Assembly: GCA_025617745.1 (NCBI GenBank)
Contig: CM046870.1
Location: 23,417,501 to 23,481,500 of the forward strand
Direction of reading: 5' to 3'
DNA length: 64,000 nt
DNA from: Heliocidaris erythrogramma
Taxonomy: Eukaryota; Echinodermata; Echinoidea; Camarodonta; Echinometridae
Below the pieces are notes generated by a model, which was given only the letters and a program-made list of their open reading frames with translations, had not been told where the DNA came from and ran no database searches. This document shows, in pieces, positions 11,478-22,530 of the stretch. Both the position numbers and the translations under genes were made by a program. Numbering within the stretch: the stretch's first letter is position 1; each line of letters starts with the position of its first letter.

Positions 11478-12000
11478 GGAATCAGAAAGAGCGCCCCCTG
11501 CTCACGTTTGAGAGACATAGGGAATACTTGTATTCCTAAGACGCCCTCGAAATGCACCTCAGGCGGGCTTGTCAGGATAACGTTGTAAAATCAGGGCAGG
11601 AGTGGCGGTCCTGCATGGTATCCTGGAATCTGTACCTTTCTAACTAAAAGTTAGACCCACGGATCAACAAATAAAGTATAAGTGAAAAGAGCAATTTAGC
11701 AAGGCAACAATAGTCAAAATTGACAAGTTTGCCTATATTAAAACAACAACAACAACAATTTGAGGATCGCCATAGATAGTAAATTGAGACTTTTCAAACT
11801 TTCATAACTTTCTCATTTCGTAACCGATTTTGATGGAACCTTTTTTTCAAATTGCTTCTCTCTATCCCCTCTCTTCATAAAAATTGATTTCCCCCAGGGG
11901 TTTCATTCTCCTTTAAGCTGACAGGAGAGGATCTTGCAAAATATTAAGCAAAAGCTTGATGGTGATTGATGAAATAAATTCCTCCTTTTCAGCATTTTAA
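11478..12000. other. non-coding
   Basis: Nothing recognised beyond an (aac)n stretch near 11743. Confidence 0.5.
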
Positions 12001-12155
12001 TAACAACACATTTAATTGAAGATAGTTAATCAGTTGTCTCACGATGTGCAAACGTAAACGTCGTGAGACAACTGCACATCGTGAGACAACTGATTAACTC
12101 TCTTCAATTATTCTTCACCACGATGAACCTCTTCCTATCTATTAACAACACATTT
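12001..12155. mobile_element. hairpin insertion between 13-bp direct repeats
   Basis: Arms 12014-12049 and 12074-12109 are 36 bases and pair with one mismatch around a 24-base loop. The motif cgtgagacaact occurs again inside the loop. The block is bounded by direct copies of taacaacacattt at 12001-12013 and 12143-12155, as expected of an insertion with target duplication, although 13 bp is unusual for a DNA transposon. Confidence 0.7.
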
Positions 12156-12415
12156 CCTTTCATTCTGAGTCATTTTTTAAAATAGGAATGGAAGCTATTT
12201 TATGGGAAGCGACTGCTAGCAAGAAAACAAGCTTTTGCTAGCAGTTACTTGGTGGGAAGATCTGGACATGCAAGCAAAATGTTAGAAAAGGCTTTTACTA
12301 GGTATTATAGATACAACCGATTCTGTAAACATGCAAACGAAAGAAAAAAAAAAGGATCGAACAGAAATAAATTATCCAATTGAATCTGCAAACTAATTAT
12401 ATCAATACCAGCATC

Positions 12416-12500
12416 CGATCTCTCTCTCTCTCTCTCTCTCTTTCTTTCCCTTTATTTCTCTATATCCCTCCCCCTCTCTCCCTCCCTCTCTTTCTCTCTC
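12416..12500. repeat. (TC)n microsatellite and pyrimidine tract
   Basis: Uninterrupted tctctc followed by a broken polypyrimidine stretch. Apparent Ser/Leu-rich frames here are artefacts. The sequence from 12500 to 13000 holds a C homopolymer near 12835 and otherwise nothing recognised. Confidence 0.9.
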
Positions 12501-13000
12501 ACTATTTCGCTCGCTCAACAACCCCTTTATTATCATTAACGTTTTTAATTCGTTTTTCTCTTTCTATATCAAAATGTATACTGTCGTGTTTTTCCCGAAG
12601 TAAAGCTATCCTATTCTCACACTACTTTTCGAATTGCACCATAAAGAACAGTTTGATGCGCATGATTGCATATAATCCATATTCAGCCAAGAATTTTCAA
12701 ATACAAAAATTATGTTTTGAATAAGCTGCTTTTCCGGTATTGTTTATGATTTTTTATGAAGTTTACACGGCAGATTGTGTATCACTACGGGTCAAGGCCG
12801 TACACTTATACCACTCGGGGTAAAATTATTATCGCCCCCCCCCCCCCCCCGAAAACAATCCTGCGTACGTCAGTCTTGCTACGGGTTAAAAAACGATTAG
12901 TGCAAACTGCAATGACTTATTAGTCAGGCTCACACGAAGATAGCTTCAAGTTTCGCTTGTAGTTTCATACCGTATGAACGACTCGTACTTTCGAAACTTT

Positions 13001-14360
13001 GGTTGGTTGGTTGGTTGGTTTTATTTTCCGTATAAAAAGATCATCAGTACACACTTATAAATATACATGTACAAGAATTAAATCAAGAATTAACACAAAC
13101 AAAATAATAACGGCTGGAAAGCTCTATTCAGAGCCATTAACCTAATGGCTCTGTTCTTCCTAAGGATGTCCAGAAAAAGAAAAACAACAACAACGAACAA
13201 ACATTAAAAAAAAAAACCTGCAGAACAAAAAATAAATAAAATAGACATACATACTGTGATATAAAATATAAGAAATATGTCATGTACACAGTACCCAACG
13301 TCCCCACCCTAACCCTCTGTATTTTACATAACACCCCCTCCCTATCCCGAATACACCAAAAGTTTATATGTCAAAATCTTGTATTTATTCATCTAGGCCA
13401 TTTCGAAATAAAACAAGTGTGTTTGGTCTTCGTAAGTTAATTGGAATGTACGTTTACAGTTAGTATTAGGTTTGGGTAAGACTAAGTCATCAACATTTCT
13501 TAAAGGGATACGCAACCAGGCGGCTGTGGGGAAAGTCAGGATTGCGTAAGCCCCATTCACTCGTACACAAAGTTTGTGCGTAGAACGCGTCCGTTGGACT
13601 ACTGGGATTATATTTCGGACTGCACGAAGCCGACCGAATCTCGCACGAGAGCTCGAGCTCAGGCGGAGCGTGCATGTTGCACAGCGACTAGTCTGTCCGA
13701 AGATTGAACCCCACGGGGCAACGGCATGATCAGGTAACGAACACGGTGCCCTCTCGCGGCATAAAAACGTCCACAATCTGCGATTGAGTATCCCTTTAAG
13801 GCATAATTGTTTGGGTTTTTTGTATGAGAGATTATTCTGCAGATATTCAGCAGTTAAATTGTAGAAAATCTTATACAACATTATATTCATGTGCTAAGAT
13901 TTCCCATTATAAGAGATCATGAATTTGGAAAATTGATGTACGAATTTGAGGGTTTATCTTGAGAATTATTCTCCCAGGCCTATTTTGAAGTTTTTGAAGT
14001 TGGTCAAAATAAATCTTTGGGGAGGATTGCCATATAATATCGGCATAATCGAAATTAGGAAGGATCACATATTGATAGATTAGATTTAGATATAAGATTC
14101 ACTTAAAGTATTTCTCAATCTGCCTAAAAAGCCTACCATTTTCCCTACTTTCTTAACAACTTCACTTACATGAAAATCCCATTTTAACTCAGAGTCTATA
14201 ATCATTCCCAAATATTTAATATTACTAACCTGTTTAATAACGCTGGTTCCAAGTTTTAAGTTCAGTGTGTGATGTTTTCAAAGCATTGACTTCGTCCCTA
14301 TTAACATTGATACTGTTTAAGTTTACTTGTAGTTCTTGAACCACAAGTGAGTTTGTAATA
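13001..14360 (-). pseudogene. 3' part of a second non-LTR retrotransposon
   Basis: Read on the minus strand, discontinuous frames give the C-terminal reverse transcriptase region: LGMIIDSELKWDFHVSEVVK (about 14170-14225), then YLNLIYQYVILPNFDYADII and FDQLQKLQNRPGRIILKINP (13930-14090). This is the domain found after the FADD core of LINE enzymes. The 3' end has an (aacc)n tail at 13001-13020. The core and endonuclease are missing, stops interrupt the frames, and a MITE splits it at 13504-13795. Confidence 0.8.
13504..13795. mobile_element. TTAA-flanked MITE (piggyBac-like) inside a LINE
   Basis: The ends agggatacgcaa and the complement of gagtatccct are inverted, and TTAA lies immediately outside each end (13500-13503, 13796-13799). 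The insert is GC-rich and interrupts LINE sequence that resumes on the far side. TTAA duplication is the hallmark of piggyBac transposition. It has no transposase. Confidence 0.85.
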
Positions 14361-14965
14361 ACGCCGAACCATGAGCAGCGGGGGCCTCCGTCGTAGTTAA
14401 CCACCGTGTAGACAGTTTAGCAGATCTAGACTCCGTGTTATAAGGATGACCTCGCGTGACTTGTAATTTCAGAACGTTTCAACGGGCCCTTGTGAATTAC
14501 CCTCGTCGTTGCTTAGTCAGTCGTTGTTCCCGTATGAACGTAGCTTTAGTGGAGATCGCACTGTTGAACAACTAATTTGAAAAGGATGCAAAATGATTTT
14601 ACTGAGGGTGTACTAGTTGTGCTTGACGCATAGAGATTGTAAATTTATACACCGTGAGCTATCAACTACTAGTTCAAACATTGCAATGACAGTGCGCTGA
14701 TGAAGTTTCTAGGGGTATCAAGTGACTCCGACTTGTGTAAGATTTGCCTGGCTCTCCAACCTTAATCTGTCCCTCGAGCTGAAATACGTCACCCCCCCCC
14801 CCCCCCCCCCCCCCGCCCCCCCAAAAAAAAAGAAGAAGAAGAAGAAGAAGACTCTAAATGGCTATTACTGCGAGAAATCGAACCCAACCCGTGAATCCCC
14901 GAGTGGAATGCACGCGAGTGATAAAATAGAGCTATGTCGAGGAACGGTGACCGATAAGTTACGAA
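14361..14965. other. 5' flank of the MFSD6-like gene
   Basis: A terminus-like cgtatgaacgtagcttta at about 14530 resembles the ends of 23734-25358. A long C run at 14793-14821 followed by aagaag repeats lies 150 bases before the start codon. No TATA element was identified. Confidence 0.4.
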
Positions 14966-15515
14966 ATGGATGAGCATGATGATACGGTGAATGAAAGACC
15001 ACATCGTGAAAAAGGTGATGTCATTGTGTCACCGGTTGAATATGATAAAACGGTCCTGCTTGACGAGAAGGTCGAGCTGGACGATGATGGTGATGTTGAT
15101 TTATGTAGAGGCTCCTGTGATGGTAACGACATTTATTGCGTCGGAAAGCATGATGACAGCAGTGCATGTGATGTCAACGATGCCATTTATACTAACACAG
15201 CCGATCATGAAAATGATGACGACATGACAATGGAAACATCATCTCAAGGCTACGATACGGATGATGTCCTCGCCCATCACTTCTTTGTCGACCACCACCA
15301 GGTCACAGACGAAGTGGACAATGTCCAACTAATGGACCGAGCCGAACGAGCGATGGTGCTAGAACTCGAACCGTTACATCAGTCAGCAAGTGGAAGGCCA
15401 TGTCAAGTCGGAAAGAATGACACGGCGAAAAATGACGTCCATAATGACGACAAGCCTGATGACGACCGACGTGTCGACTCAGGAGACGGCGTTGGTGACA
15501 TTGATAATGCCAAAG
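14966..15515 (+). CDS. MFSD6-like exon 1
   Basis: Codes for 183 residues rich in Asp, ending GVGDIDNAK before the donor AAAG|GTAATA (phase 1). Asp codons GAT and GAC make up much of the exon, and the adjoining intron carries (GAT)n repeats. The joining phase to exon 2 supports the assignment. No homology to the tail itself was recognised, so this first exon is slightly less certain than the rest. Confidence 0.75.
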
Positions 15516-18500
15516 GTAATATAAGCTACTCTATGCATTAAGGTAGCTACTATCAACCTACCTTTATGATGATATTGATGATAAATGATGATGATGATGA
15601 TGATGACGATGATGATAATAATAATAATAATCATGATGATTATGACGATGGCGGCGGTGATGATGTTGATCGTGGTGATCATGACGATCATGATTGTTTA
15701 TGATGCTGTATGATATTGATAAATAATTGATGATAATTGATGATAATTGATGATGATGATGATTATGATTGTTGATGATGATTATGATTGTTGATGATGT
15801 ACACTGTAAAAACTGAAGTGCTACTTTTTCGGTGCTCGTATAGTGACTGCACCTGTATGCTAATTTACAAGCAAACAAAAAAAATGTGACCGTGGCGAGC
15901 CTCGAACCAGGTTCCGCTGATTGAGAGGCGCTGATGTTACCGACAGACTAACAAACGCTTCTTGCAATCCAGCTTCGTCATGGGAGTCAAGTAGATAACA
16001 TGAACTATGTGGTGTCGTAAATGCACTACGTTACAATAAGATCTGCTCTAAATCGTACGATGTGAGTTAGTCTAGCGGTAATGTCAGCAATTCTCGATCA
16101 GCGGACCCTGGTTCGAGGCTCGCCAGAATCACGATTTTTTTTTTAAACGAATGTTTAGCAGTTTAAGGAGCCGGTCCAGCTCCCGTGAAAGTGCTGAAAT
16201 AGCACGCTGTGTGCATTCAAATAGCACTCTGAGTGCAGTCCCTATGCAAGCACTCAGAAAGTGCTAAATTCAGCCCTCCTGGTGCTGAAAACAGCACTTA
16301 ATTTTTTAGAGTGTAAGCTATTGCTGATAAACATAACTGTGAGGATGACGATGACAATGAGGACTCGACGGAGGATAATGATGATGGTCTATGATAATGT
16401 ATGATATTGACGATTAATATGTATCGTGCTCATGATGACATGTTGATTATTGATGATTTTGATTGTGATGCTGATTATGATGATGATGATGGTGATGATG
16501 ATGATCGTGTTGATTAGGCATATGTCTAAGATGTTCGTAATGACAATAATGATGATCGATGATGACGAGAAATCGATGGTTTTGGACACAGAGATACAGA
16601 GACATTCCAATATGTTGTTCATACAGGCAGTCATCTAGCTGTTCGGTACGTCTACATGGGTTACGTTTTTCCGAAGGTTCATAATTCCGAAGGTTCGTTT
16701 TTCCGAAGGTTCGTTACTCCGACGGTTCGTAATTCCGAAGCAGGCCCCTGGGAGCCCTTAGTTACCAAGTCACTCACATGTGACTTATTAAAGCCGTAGC
16801 TTACCTACAAATATACTTTCTTAGTAGTCGGGTAAACTAACAAATCAATCGCTAGTTCAGTGTTCTTCACAGCTGTGTCATTCGCGTTCATTCCACAGTT
16901 AAGACTACATCGCTTTTGATCATCGGTGTACAATATAGCCATTTTGAGTCTTCTGCTACTTTTTCGTATGGAGTATATTTTAGTTCAAGGTTTTATAGAT
17001 CAGCAAAACTAACACAAGATGGAGATTTTTGATACCTCCTAACTGAAACTTAGTCATCGCAACGTTTGAAAGAATATGGCTAAATGACTGTGTTAAATTT
17101 TACATAAGCACGACAGACGAATAGTATTAAAATAATTTAATACTATTCGCTTGTTTTCAAATCAGTTCCACAGTAGGATCACAAGTAATTGCAGTGTGCC
17201 CTAACTTTGTCAACCCGTAGTGATAAAATTATAGTGTGTGAAAGAAATTCAGTTGTAAGTTTGTTCGTAAAAAAAACTGGTACATATATAGATGCGATGT
17301 ATCTAGAAATTCTTGGCTGAGTTTTTAATCCGTTTATGATTTATGCAATCATGCATTAAACCGATCATTCTGTATGGTGGGGTCCGAAAAGTAGCAATTG
17401 TTCGTATTGTGTGTGCAGTACAGGGTAGCTCGCTGGGTATGATAGAGAAAGAAAAATGAAGCGAAAATGAAGCGAGAATATCAGTGATAATAAAGAGGTT
17501 GTTGTTGTTCATTCTTTTGTGATTTCTGCCAAATGTTATGGCCAAATGTATGTCATGTTAAGATTATTTATGAATCCTAAGATGATATGGCCCCTCCCCC
17601 GCCCTCGCATTTAATTCATCAGTTGACCCCCCCCCCTCCCCCGATGGCAATTGCTAATTAAAATAACAGTTCGTTGCAGCAGTCTCAATGTGGTTGGCAA
17701 AGCTCAAAGGAAGAAAGAGAGAGAGAGAGAAAGAAAAAGAGGGGGGCAGCGAGAAAGAAATTACTCTGGAGGCTTTGCTTCCTATAAAGTTTTATATCTG
17801 AAGTTATTTCCTCTCATATTTATGCCTGTGATATTTTTGTCTCTGACAGTTTTACTTCTGATATTTTCTTTTGCCTGTGAGATTTTTACCTGGCACCGAT
17901 AAAATATGTTCAGGTGATATAACTCTCTCTCTCACTCTGAACTAGCTGTGCTAATGTAAAAAGAAGCGAAAGTCTGCGATAACAAGGGAAGGTTGGGGCG
18001 TTAAAGTAATTTGGATTTTTTTTAATGGTAGGGCAATAGGCCTATAGAGAATAATAATGTAGCTCTAGGCTTGTATTAGCCAAGTGTGCATGGAGAATCT
18101 TTATGTGCAACTTCCTCTCACAATATTTGTCTCATAGGCCATTAATTTTTGGCTCCTAAGCAGTCTACTCATCGAGTATCATCAGATCATTCTTATCCAC
18201 TAGAAAGTATACACTGGGGAATATAGATTACGTTATGGTGACAATTTTCTTTTGCTGTTGATGATAACAAACCAACAACCACAACAAAACACGTCGAATT
18301 ATACCTCTGTTGTTAAAGAGGATGGGGCTTACGTGCCGAAAATCAACGGATGAACTTTCTTTGGAACTAAACTACGATGTAAAACTTTTATCCAATCAGG
18401 AGAAAAAGAGGAAGAAAATTACCATACCGTATACTGGTACGCGATGCGCCGCGGCGGGTCGGTCAAGCACGGATCCGGGGAGCGTTTCATCAAGAGTTTT

Positions 18501-21500
18501 GTCATTGATTTTTATCGACAACAGTTGTTATAAGCTACTGAAATCCTTGCATCTGATTGGCTGAGAGCAAATTTGTCGGTAAAAATCACTGACAAAACGC
18601 TTGATGAAACACTCCCCAGTACACATGCAAATTACATACATGAAACAATGAGCGGTTATGCACAGGCAAATCCATGAGAGAGAGGGAGAGAGAATAAAAA
18701 ATAAGATAAGGAAATAAAAGAACATAAAAATGAAAGTGAAGGGGTAGGATGAAGTGAAGAGCAGAATGGAGAGCTATAGGATAATGATGAGGAGGATTAT
18801 ATGAGAAGTGATTGTGTGTGTGTGTGTGGTGTGTGTGTGTGTGTGAGGGGGGGGGGGCAGGGGAGGTGGAAAGCAATAACGCAACAAATAAATATTTAGG
18901 CATTACTCCCAGTGTTTAAGATTGTATGCTCGATCTCATTGTAATGAAATTCACAAGTCAGAACTAGCTGGATTCTAACCTGTCATCTACTGCAGGCACC
19001 TGGGAACGATTTTGTTACTGGGGGTGCTGTGAGCAAAAAAAATGGTCCTCAGCATTTTGGGGTCTTTTTTAAGTCCAGAAATCTCTGACAAGCAAAACGA
19101 AACAAAAAAAAAAAAAAAAAAAAAGATCCGCAGCCTTTAGGGTCTCTTTTTAACTACATTTTAGCCACACCACCCCCAGCATCCTCAGCCTTCTAGGGGC
19201 CTGGATGGGGATGATGATGCTGATGAACAAGCCTAACTCGAACAGTTATTGATAGGCTCTGTTAATTGTACAGTACTATAATTATGAGTAAACTTTTTCT
19301 TAGTAGCGTAGGCATTAGGGCGAAAGGGAATTGAAAGTCACCTCCACTCCACCCCCCCCCCCATTTTTATATTTTTTTCGATACATGCACAACCGTATTT
19401 AATTTCTGTTGGTATTGAACTTTAAAGCGGTTTCTGATTAATAGATATTTCTACGTGGTAAACCAGAAAGAGATGACTTAGCCCCATTGAAAATTTGAAA
19501 TTAAAGTAAATCGCAACCATGTCATCAGATTGCTAATCACATACCTAATTTACAGAAAACCCTGTATGTCTCCACTAGGAAGAAATATAATTGTAGAAAC
19601 TCTCTAATCAAGCCACCTGTCTACTGTGGTCAGTGGTCACTATTCTTTTCTGCTTAGCTTTGGTGGTCTTTACCCACAGGTTTTGACTCTAATATATGCA
19701 CGTGTTTTCATCTTCTCTCGCAGATCAAAAAGACGAGAAGAAGAATGGAACCAGAATCTTCCTGGCTGTCAAATCGGCATACTTTCTTTTGTTCTCCGGT
19801 AAAATGAAGTTCTGTTTATTATCTCTTTAATCAGTTATTCTCATAACGCGTTGTGATAAAACAAATCATTAGAATTATGGATCTGAGATAGCAATAGATT
19901 TTATCAACCGTTGGGAATGGATGGATGTATTCTTATGCTTGTGTCAGTTTTAGGCTTTAAACAACAGTCGTTCTGATCTGATTTTTCATTCCACAGGAGA
20001 GTTTCAAAACTAAAATGTTTGTAAATAACTTAATTTACCATTTAATCTTATACACGTGATTGTACTTTTACTACCAAGACATGCGAGCAATGAAAAAGCT
20101 TTCCGTGCTTTCAGGTTTTGTTTAAAAAAATTTAAAGATGAATATTATCAATATCTGTCTGCGGAGTACATTTGCAATACAAAACTAACTTATTGTTAAA
20201 GTTGAGTTTTGTGGAAAATTTTATATGTCTGATTCTTCTACAGGTCACGTGAGTTTGTTCCCATTTATTCCAGTCTATCTATCTTATCTCGGTCTGGGTG
20301 TCATGGAGATAGGTAAGATCAGGGCTCTGGAACCGTTTATCGGTATGTTGGCAACACCAATGTGCGGAACAGTGGCCGACAGATTCAGTAGGCATAAATG
20401 GATGCTTCTGGTGTGTCTCTGCGGAACAGCATTGGTATACGGGAGCAGCATCTTCCTGCCTCTCTTCACCCATGAAAGCAGCTACATCTTCTCAAAACAT
20501 ACCAAACCTAAGATGAACAATTATACCTATGATATGGGAGTACGGGAAATGTTTGACAGCTTCTTCAGCCATCACCCGCATGTGGAGGCAGTCATGAATT
20601 CCTGCAATTTACGCTACTTCTTCTACTCTGGTTTTGAGGAGTCCATCGAGGAAAGCTCTTGTAATTTTACGAGTAGTGAGAAAAGGTTTGGACCTGCTAT
20701 GACGGTGCTTCTCGAAGACATCCAGGGATGTTCTTTCACCAATCACTCCTCATTGATCGGGAGCAGTGATGGTGTTACTCCAGATGTGAAGTGTCTATTT
20801 TGTGATGGGAGGATGAAGGCGTGTGCCTACCAATATCAAACGACAAGGTACGGGAATCTATCGGGAAACTTTAAAGATGCTTTGAGGAGTTCTTCATTAA
20901 ATGGCACAGCACAATTTCCCGGAGGAGAACTTAAGAAGAGAAATCTTCTTGGTGTTTTTGCCATTATGCTGATGATAGTCATCGTCGGTGAAATGTTTGC
21001 TTATTCGTCAGTGCCACTTCTGGATGCATCTACCATGACTCTCATCGACGAATACAAAGAAATAGGACAGACTTTTGAGTATGGGCGACAACGAATGTGG
21101 GGTGGTATAGCCCATGGTCTTCTTGCACCCCTATCGGAATCGCCGTCGATGCTTACATTGCATCTCACCCAAACGCATTCAACAATTACCTTCCCGCATT
21201 TGCTTTCTTCGCGTCCTTCATGGCACTTTGTGTTGCAACGACTTCGGCTATTCCAATTCGCGCTAAAGCACGTACCACGGAATCCTTCCCAAGGACGCCA
21301 AAAATTTCTTGTTGAAACCCAAGGTGATTCTCTTCTTCTTCGTTATGTTCATCACTGGAATCCTCGTTGGATTCATTAACACTTACCTCTTTTTGTTCCT
21401 CGCCGAATTAAATGGAGGAGTGACCGTTATGGATTGACACTGACCGGTACGTGCGCTGCTGAAGTGCCTTTTATGATGTTCTCGTCTAAACTCATCGATA

Positions 21501-22530
21501 AGTTGGGACACCGAGGTGTCATTGGGATTGCTCTCTTTGGCTTTGTCCTGAGGTTTGTCGGGTACTCGCTTCTGCAGAATCCATGGGCAGTCATACCGAT
21601 TGAACTCCTGCATGGGGTGACCTATGGTTCCATGTGGCCAGCTAGCACCTCCTATATCCATCACATCTCCCCTCCAGATATGGCGGCAACCATGCAGTCC
21701 CTCACATACAGCATCAGGGGTGGTTTAGGTAAAATAAAAAACTGCTGTTTTACATTTGTGCACTAGCGCATCGAAGTTATTATGCGAAACATCAGTCAAC
21801 AGCCTCCAAATTAACAGAAATATATACTTATTTCAAACCTTGCATTTTTGGTGATAACATGTTAAACATTAAGAAAATATACTCACGCACTATCTCGCTC
21901 GTTATTAATCAGATTAATATAATGTGCTCTTGCATTCCGGTTCGTAGCCTCTTCCATTTTATTCCTCTGTGTGGGCGCCTATCCCCCACAACCAAATAAG
22001 TTCTGTTTTATTGACTCCTCTTGTATCGAGTATCACGATTTGGTTAAGCTTAACATGATGGGATATAGTTGTGTAGATGGCTTTTTAAGAATTCTTCCTA
22101 TACCATGTATATCTGGGTGGAAATGGGCAAAAATAGGTTAATTTCTTGTCAAAGTAAATCAGTGCTATGGGTGAAATTCGAACTCCGTACCATAATCTTC
22201 ACAGACAAGTGACTTATCCACCAGACCACGACACATCCTATTTCTGTTGCCCCCTGAATCACTCTGTGTCTCTATGGTTAAACCAGGGAAATGTAACTAA
22301 GTTACATTTCCCTGGTTAAACTTCCCTCTTATCTGTTAATTATTGTATGTGTTTCAACCACAGGCAAGGGCATTGGAACTATACTGGGTGGGGTCATTTA
22401 CCATAACTATGGAGCGAGGAGTTTGTTCCGGAGTTCGGCCATTTTGTCCCTCGTAACACTCTTCTTCTACTGCTTCATCAGCCTTATCCTGGACAGACGG
22501 GAAAAATCTACTGAATATGACGAGTTGTGA
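14966..22530 (+). CDS. MFSD6-like major facilitator transporter, four exons
   Basis: Exons 14966-15515, 19724-19798, 20244-21728 and 22364-22530 join in consistent phase. The start has an in-frame stop 18 bases upstream and a good context (A at -3, G at +4). Residues 1-183 are an acidic, Asp-rich cytosolic tail. Transmembrane segments begin at about residue 195 (FLAVKSAYFLLFSG). Motif GTVADR (250-255) matches the MFS loop 2-3 signature. A long extracellular-type loop with NxS/T sites follows, then CAAEVPFMMFSSKLIDKLGH, PWAVIPIELLHGVTYGSMWP and a C-terminal GLGKGIGTILGGVIYHNYGA. Family MFSD6/MFS_1-like proteins are membrane carriers of poorly known substrate. Exon 3 needs three one-base corrections to stay open; because they sum to three, the exon phases still match. 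The protein would be about 759 residues. Paralogue assignment is uncertain. Confidence 0.87.
15570..15800. repeat. (GAT)n microsatellite in MFSD6-like intron 1
   Basis: Long runs of gatgat with interruptions. Histidine/isoleucine-rich frames on the minus strand are artefacts. Confidence 0.9.
15802..16313. mobile_element. TA-flanked MITE carrying two inverted tRNA-like cores
   Basis: The ends cactgtaaaaactgaagtg and the complement of cttaattttttagagtg are inverted, with TA outside each (Tc1/mariner-style). Two tRNA-like segments lie inside in opposite orientations: about 15889-15955 on minus and 16066-16127 on plus. Each has gttagtct(g/a) and an intact-looking ggttcgaggctcgcc B-box region. 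The plus copy continues into a T run, a possible pol III stop. Confidence 0.75.
16314..16659. repeat. GAT/GAC-rich low-complexity DNA
   Basis: Purine-rich gatgacgatgac stretches continue the microsatellite character of the intron. A short acidic frame (EDDDDNEDSTEDNDD, about 16341-16385) resembles exon 1 in composition but lacks a consensus donor. Confidence 0.5.
16660..16745. repeat. 16-bp tandem units, inverted relative to 2745-2900
   Basis: Five units of the type ttccgaaggttcgt are the reverse complement of the short units at 2745-2900. This ties the two loci to one repeat family. 16746-17688 otherwise holds nothing recognised except a C run near 17628. Confidence 0.85.
17689..18405. repeat. 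arm B of the 0.7-kb inverted duplication
   Basis: It matches the reverse complement of 2920-3632, including gatggggcttacgtgccgaa and ggcaccgataaaatatg. It lies in MFSD6-like intron 1. The second-arm neighbourhood differs from the first, so only this segment is shared. Confidence 0.75.
18477..18617. mobile_element. 141-bp MITE, ggggagcgtttcat family
   Basis: The end ggggagcgtttcatcaag is inverted relative to gcttgatgaaacactcccc. The inside includes tttgtcggtaaaaatcac and the complementary gatttttatcgacaac, giving a near-complete hairpin. Sister copies: 55191-55330 and an internal piece at about 43120-43200. Confidence 0.85.
18806..18857. repeat. (GT)n followed by a G run
   Basis: Gtgtgt units with one interruption, then a G9 tract. 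Confidence 0.85.
18905..19005 (-). mobile_element. tRNA-derived SINE fragment
   Basis: This is the reverse complement of the body and B-box part of the SINE at 5374-5495: gcagtagatgacaggtt and cttgtgaatttcatta on the minus strand. The A-box end is missing. Confidence 0.7.
18995..19205. mobile_element. hAT-like MITE remnant
   Basis: The left end caggcacctgggaacg and the right end ctaggggcctgg are inverted, and ctgggggtgctg is mirrored by cacccccagcatc. A poly-A stretch and gatccgcagc lie in the middle. No target duplication could be fixed. Confidence 0.45.
19724..19798 (+). CDS. MFSD6-like exon 2
   Basis: Acceptor tctcgcag and donor CCG|GTAAAA bound 75 bases encoding DQKDEKKNGTRIFLAVKSAY and the rest of the first membrane helix (FLLFS). 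The motif K-x-x-Y-F-L is typical at this point in the family. Confidence 0.85.
20244..21728 (+). CDS. MFSD6-like exon 3, with three frame slips
   Basis: It opens with GHVSLFPFIPVYLSYLGLG and continues to RMWGGIAHGLLAP. Conserved sequence then moves to the next frame (IGIAVDAYIASHPNAF, about 21130), again at about 21288 (KDAKNFLLKPKVILFFFVMF) and again at about 21430 (GLTLTGTCAAEVPF). Each slip is repaired by one extra base in a run of C, C or G. The donor is TTAG|GTAAAA. Confidence 0.85.
22120..22240 (-). mobile_element. SINE head fragment
   Basis: On the minus strand, gtcgtggtctggtggataag and an altered B box (gttcgaatttcac) match the head of the SINE at 8499-8796. The tail part is missing. 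It lies in MFSD6-like intron 3. Confidence 0.7.
22281..22317. repeat. 18-bp perfect hairpin 46 bases before an acceptor
   Basis: Aaccagggaaatgtaact, one A, then its exact reverse complement. In the transcript this forms a stable stem just upstream of the last MFSD6-like exon. Confidence 0.9.
22364..22530 (+). CDS. MFSD6-like exon 4 (last)
   Basis: After acceptor aaccacag it encodes GKGIGTILGGVIYHNYGARS, LFRSSAILSLVTLFFYCFIS and LILDRREKSTEYDEL, then TGA. This is the final membrane pair and a short charged tail. Its last 55 bases and the 3' flank are duplicated at 3916-5268. Confidence 0.88.

Noticed and set aside
11049..11588. 179-codon and overlapping frames
   Set aside because: They read across 88-bp tandem units in several frames, so they reflect the repeat.
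2920..18405. A single 15-kb element bounded by the inverted 0.7-kb arms
   Set aside because: The neighbouring 16-bp repeats do not mirror in order, no target duplication was found, and a host gene exon lies between.
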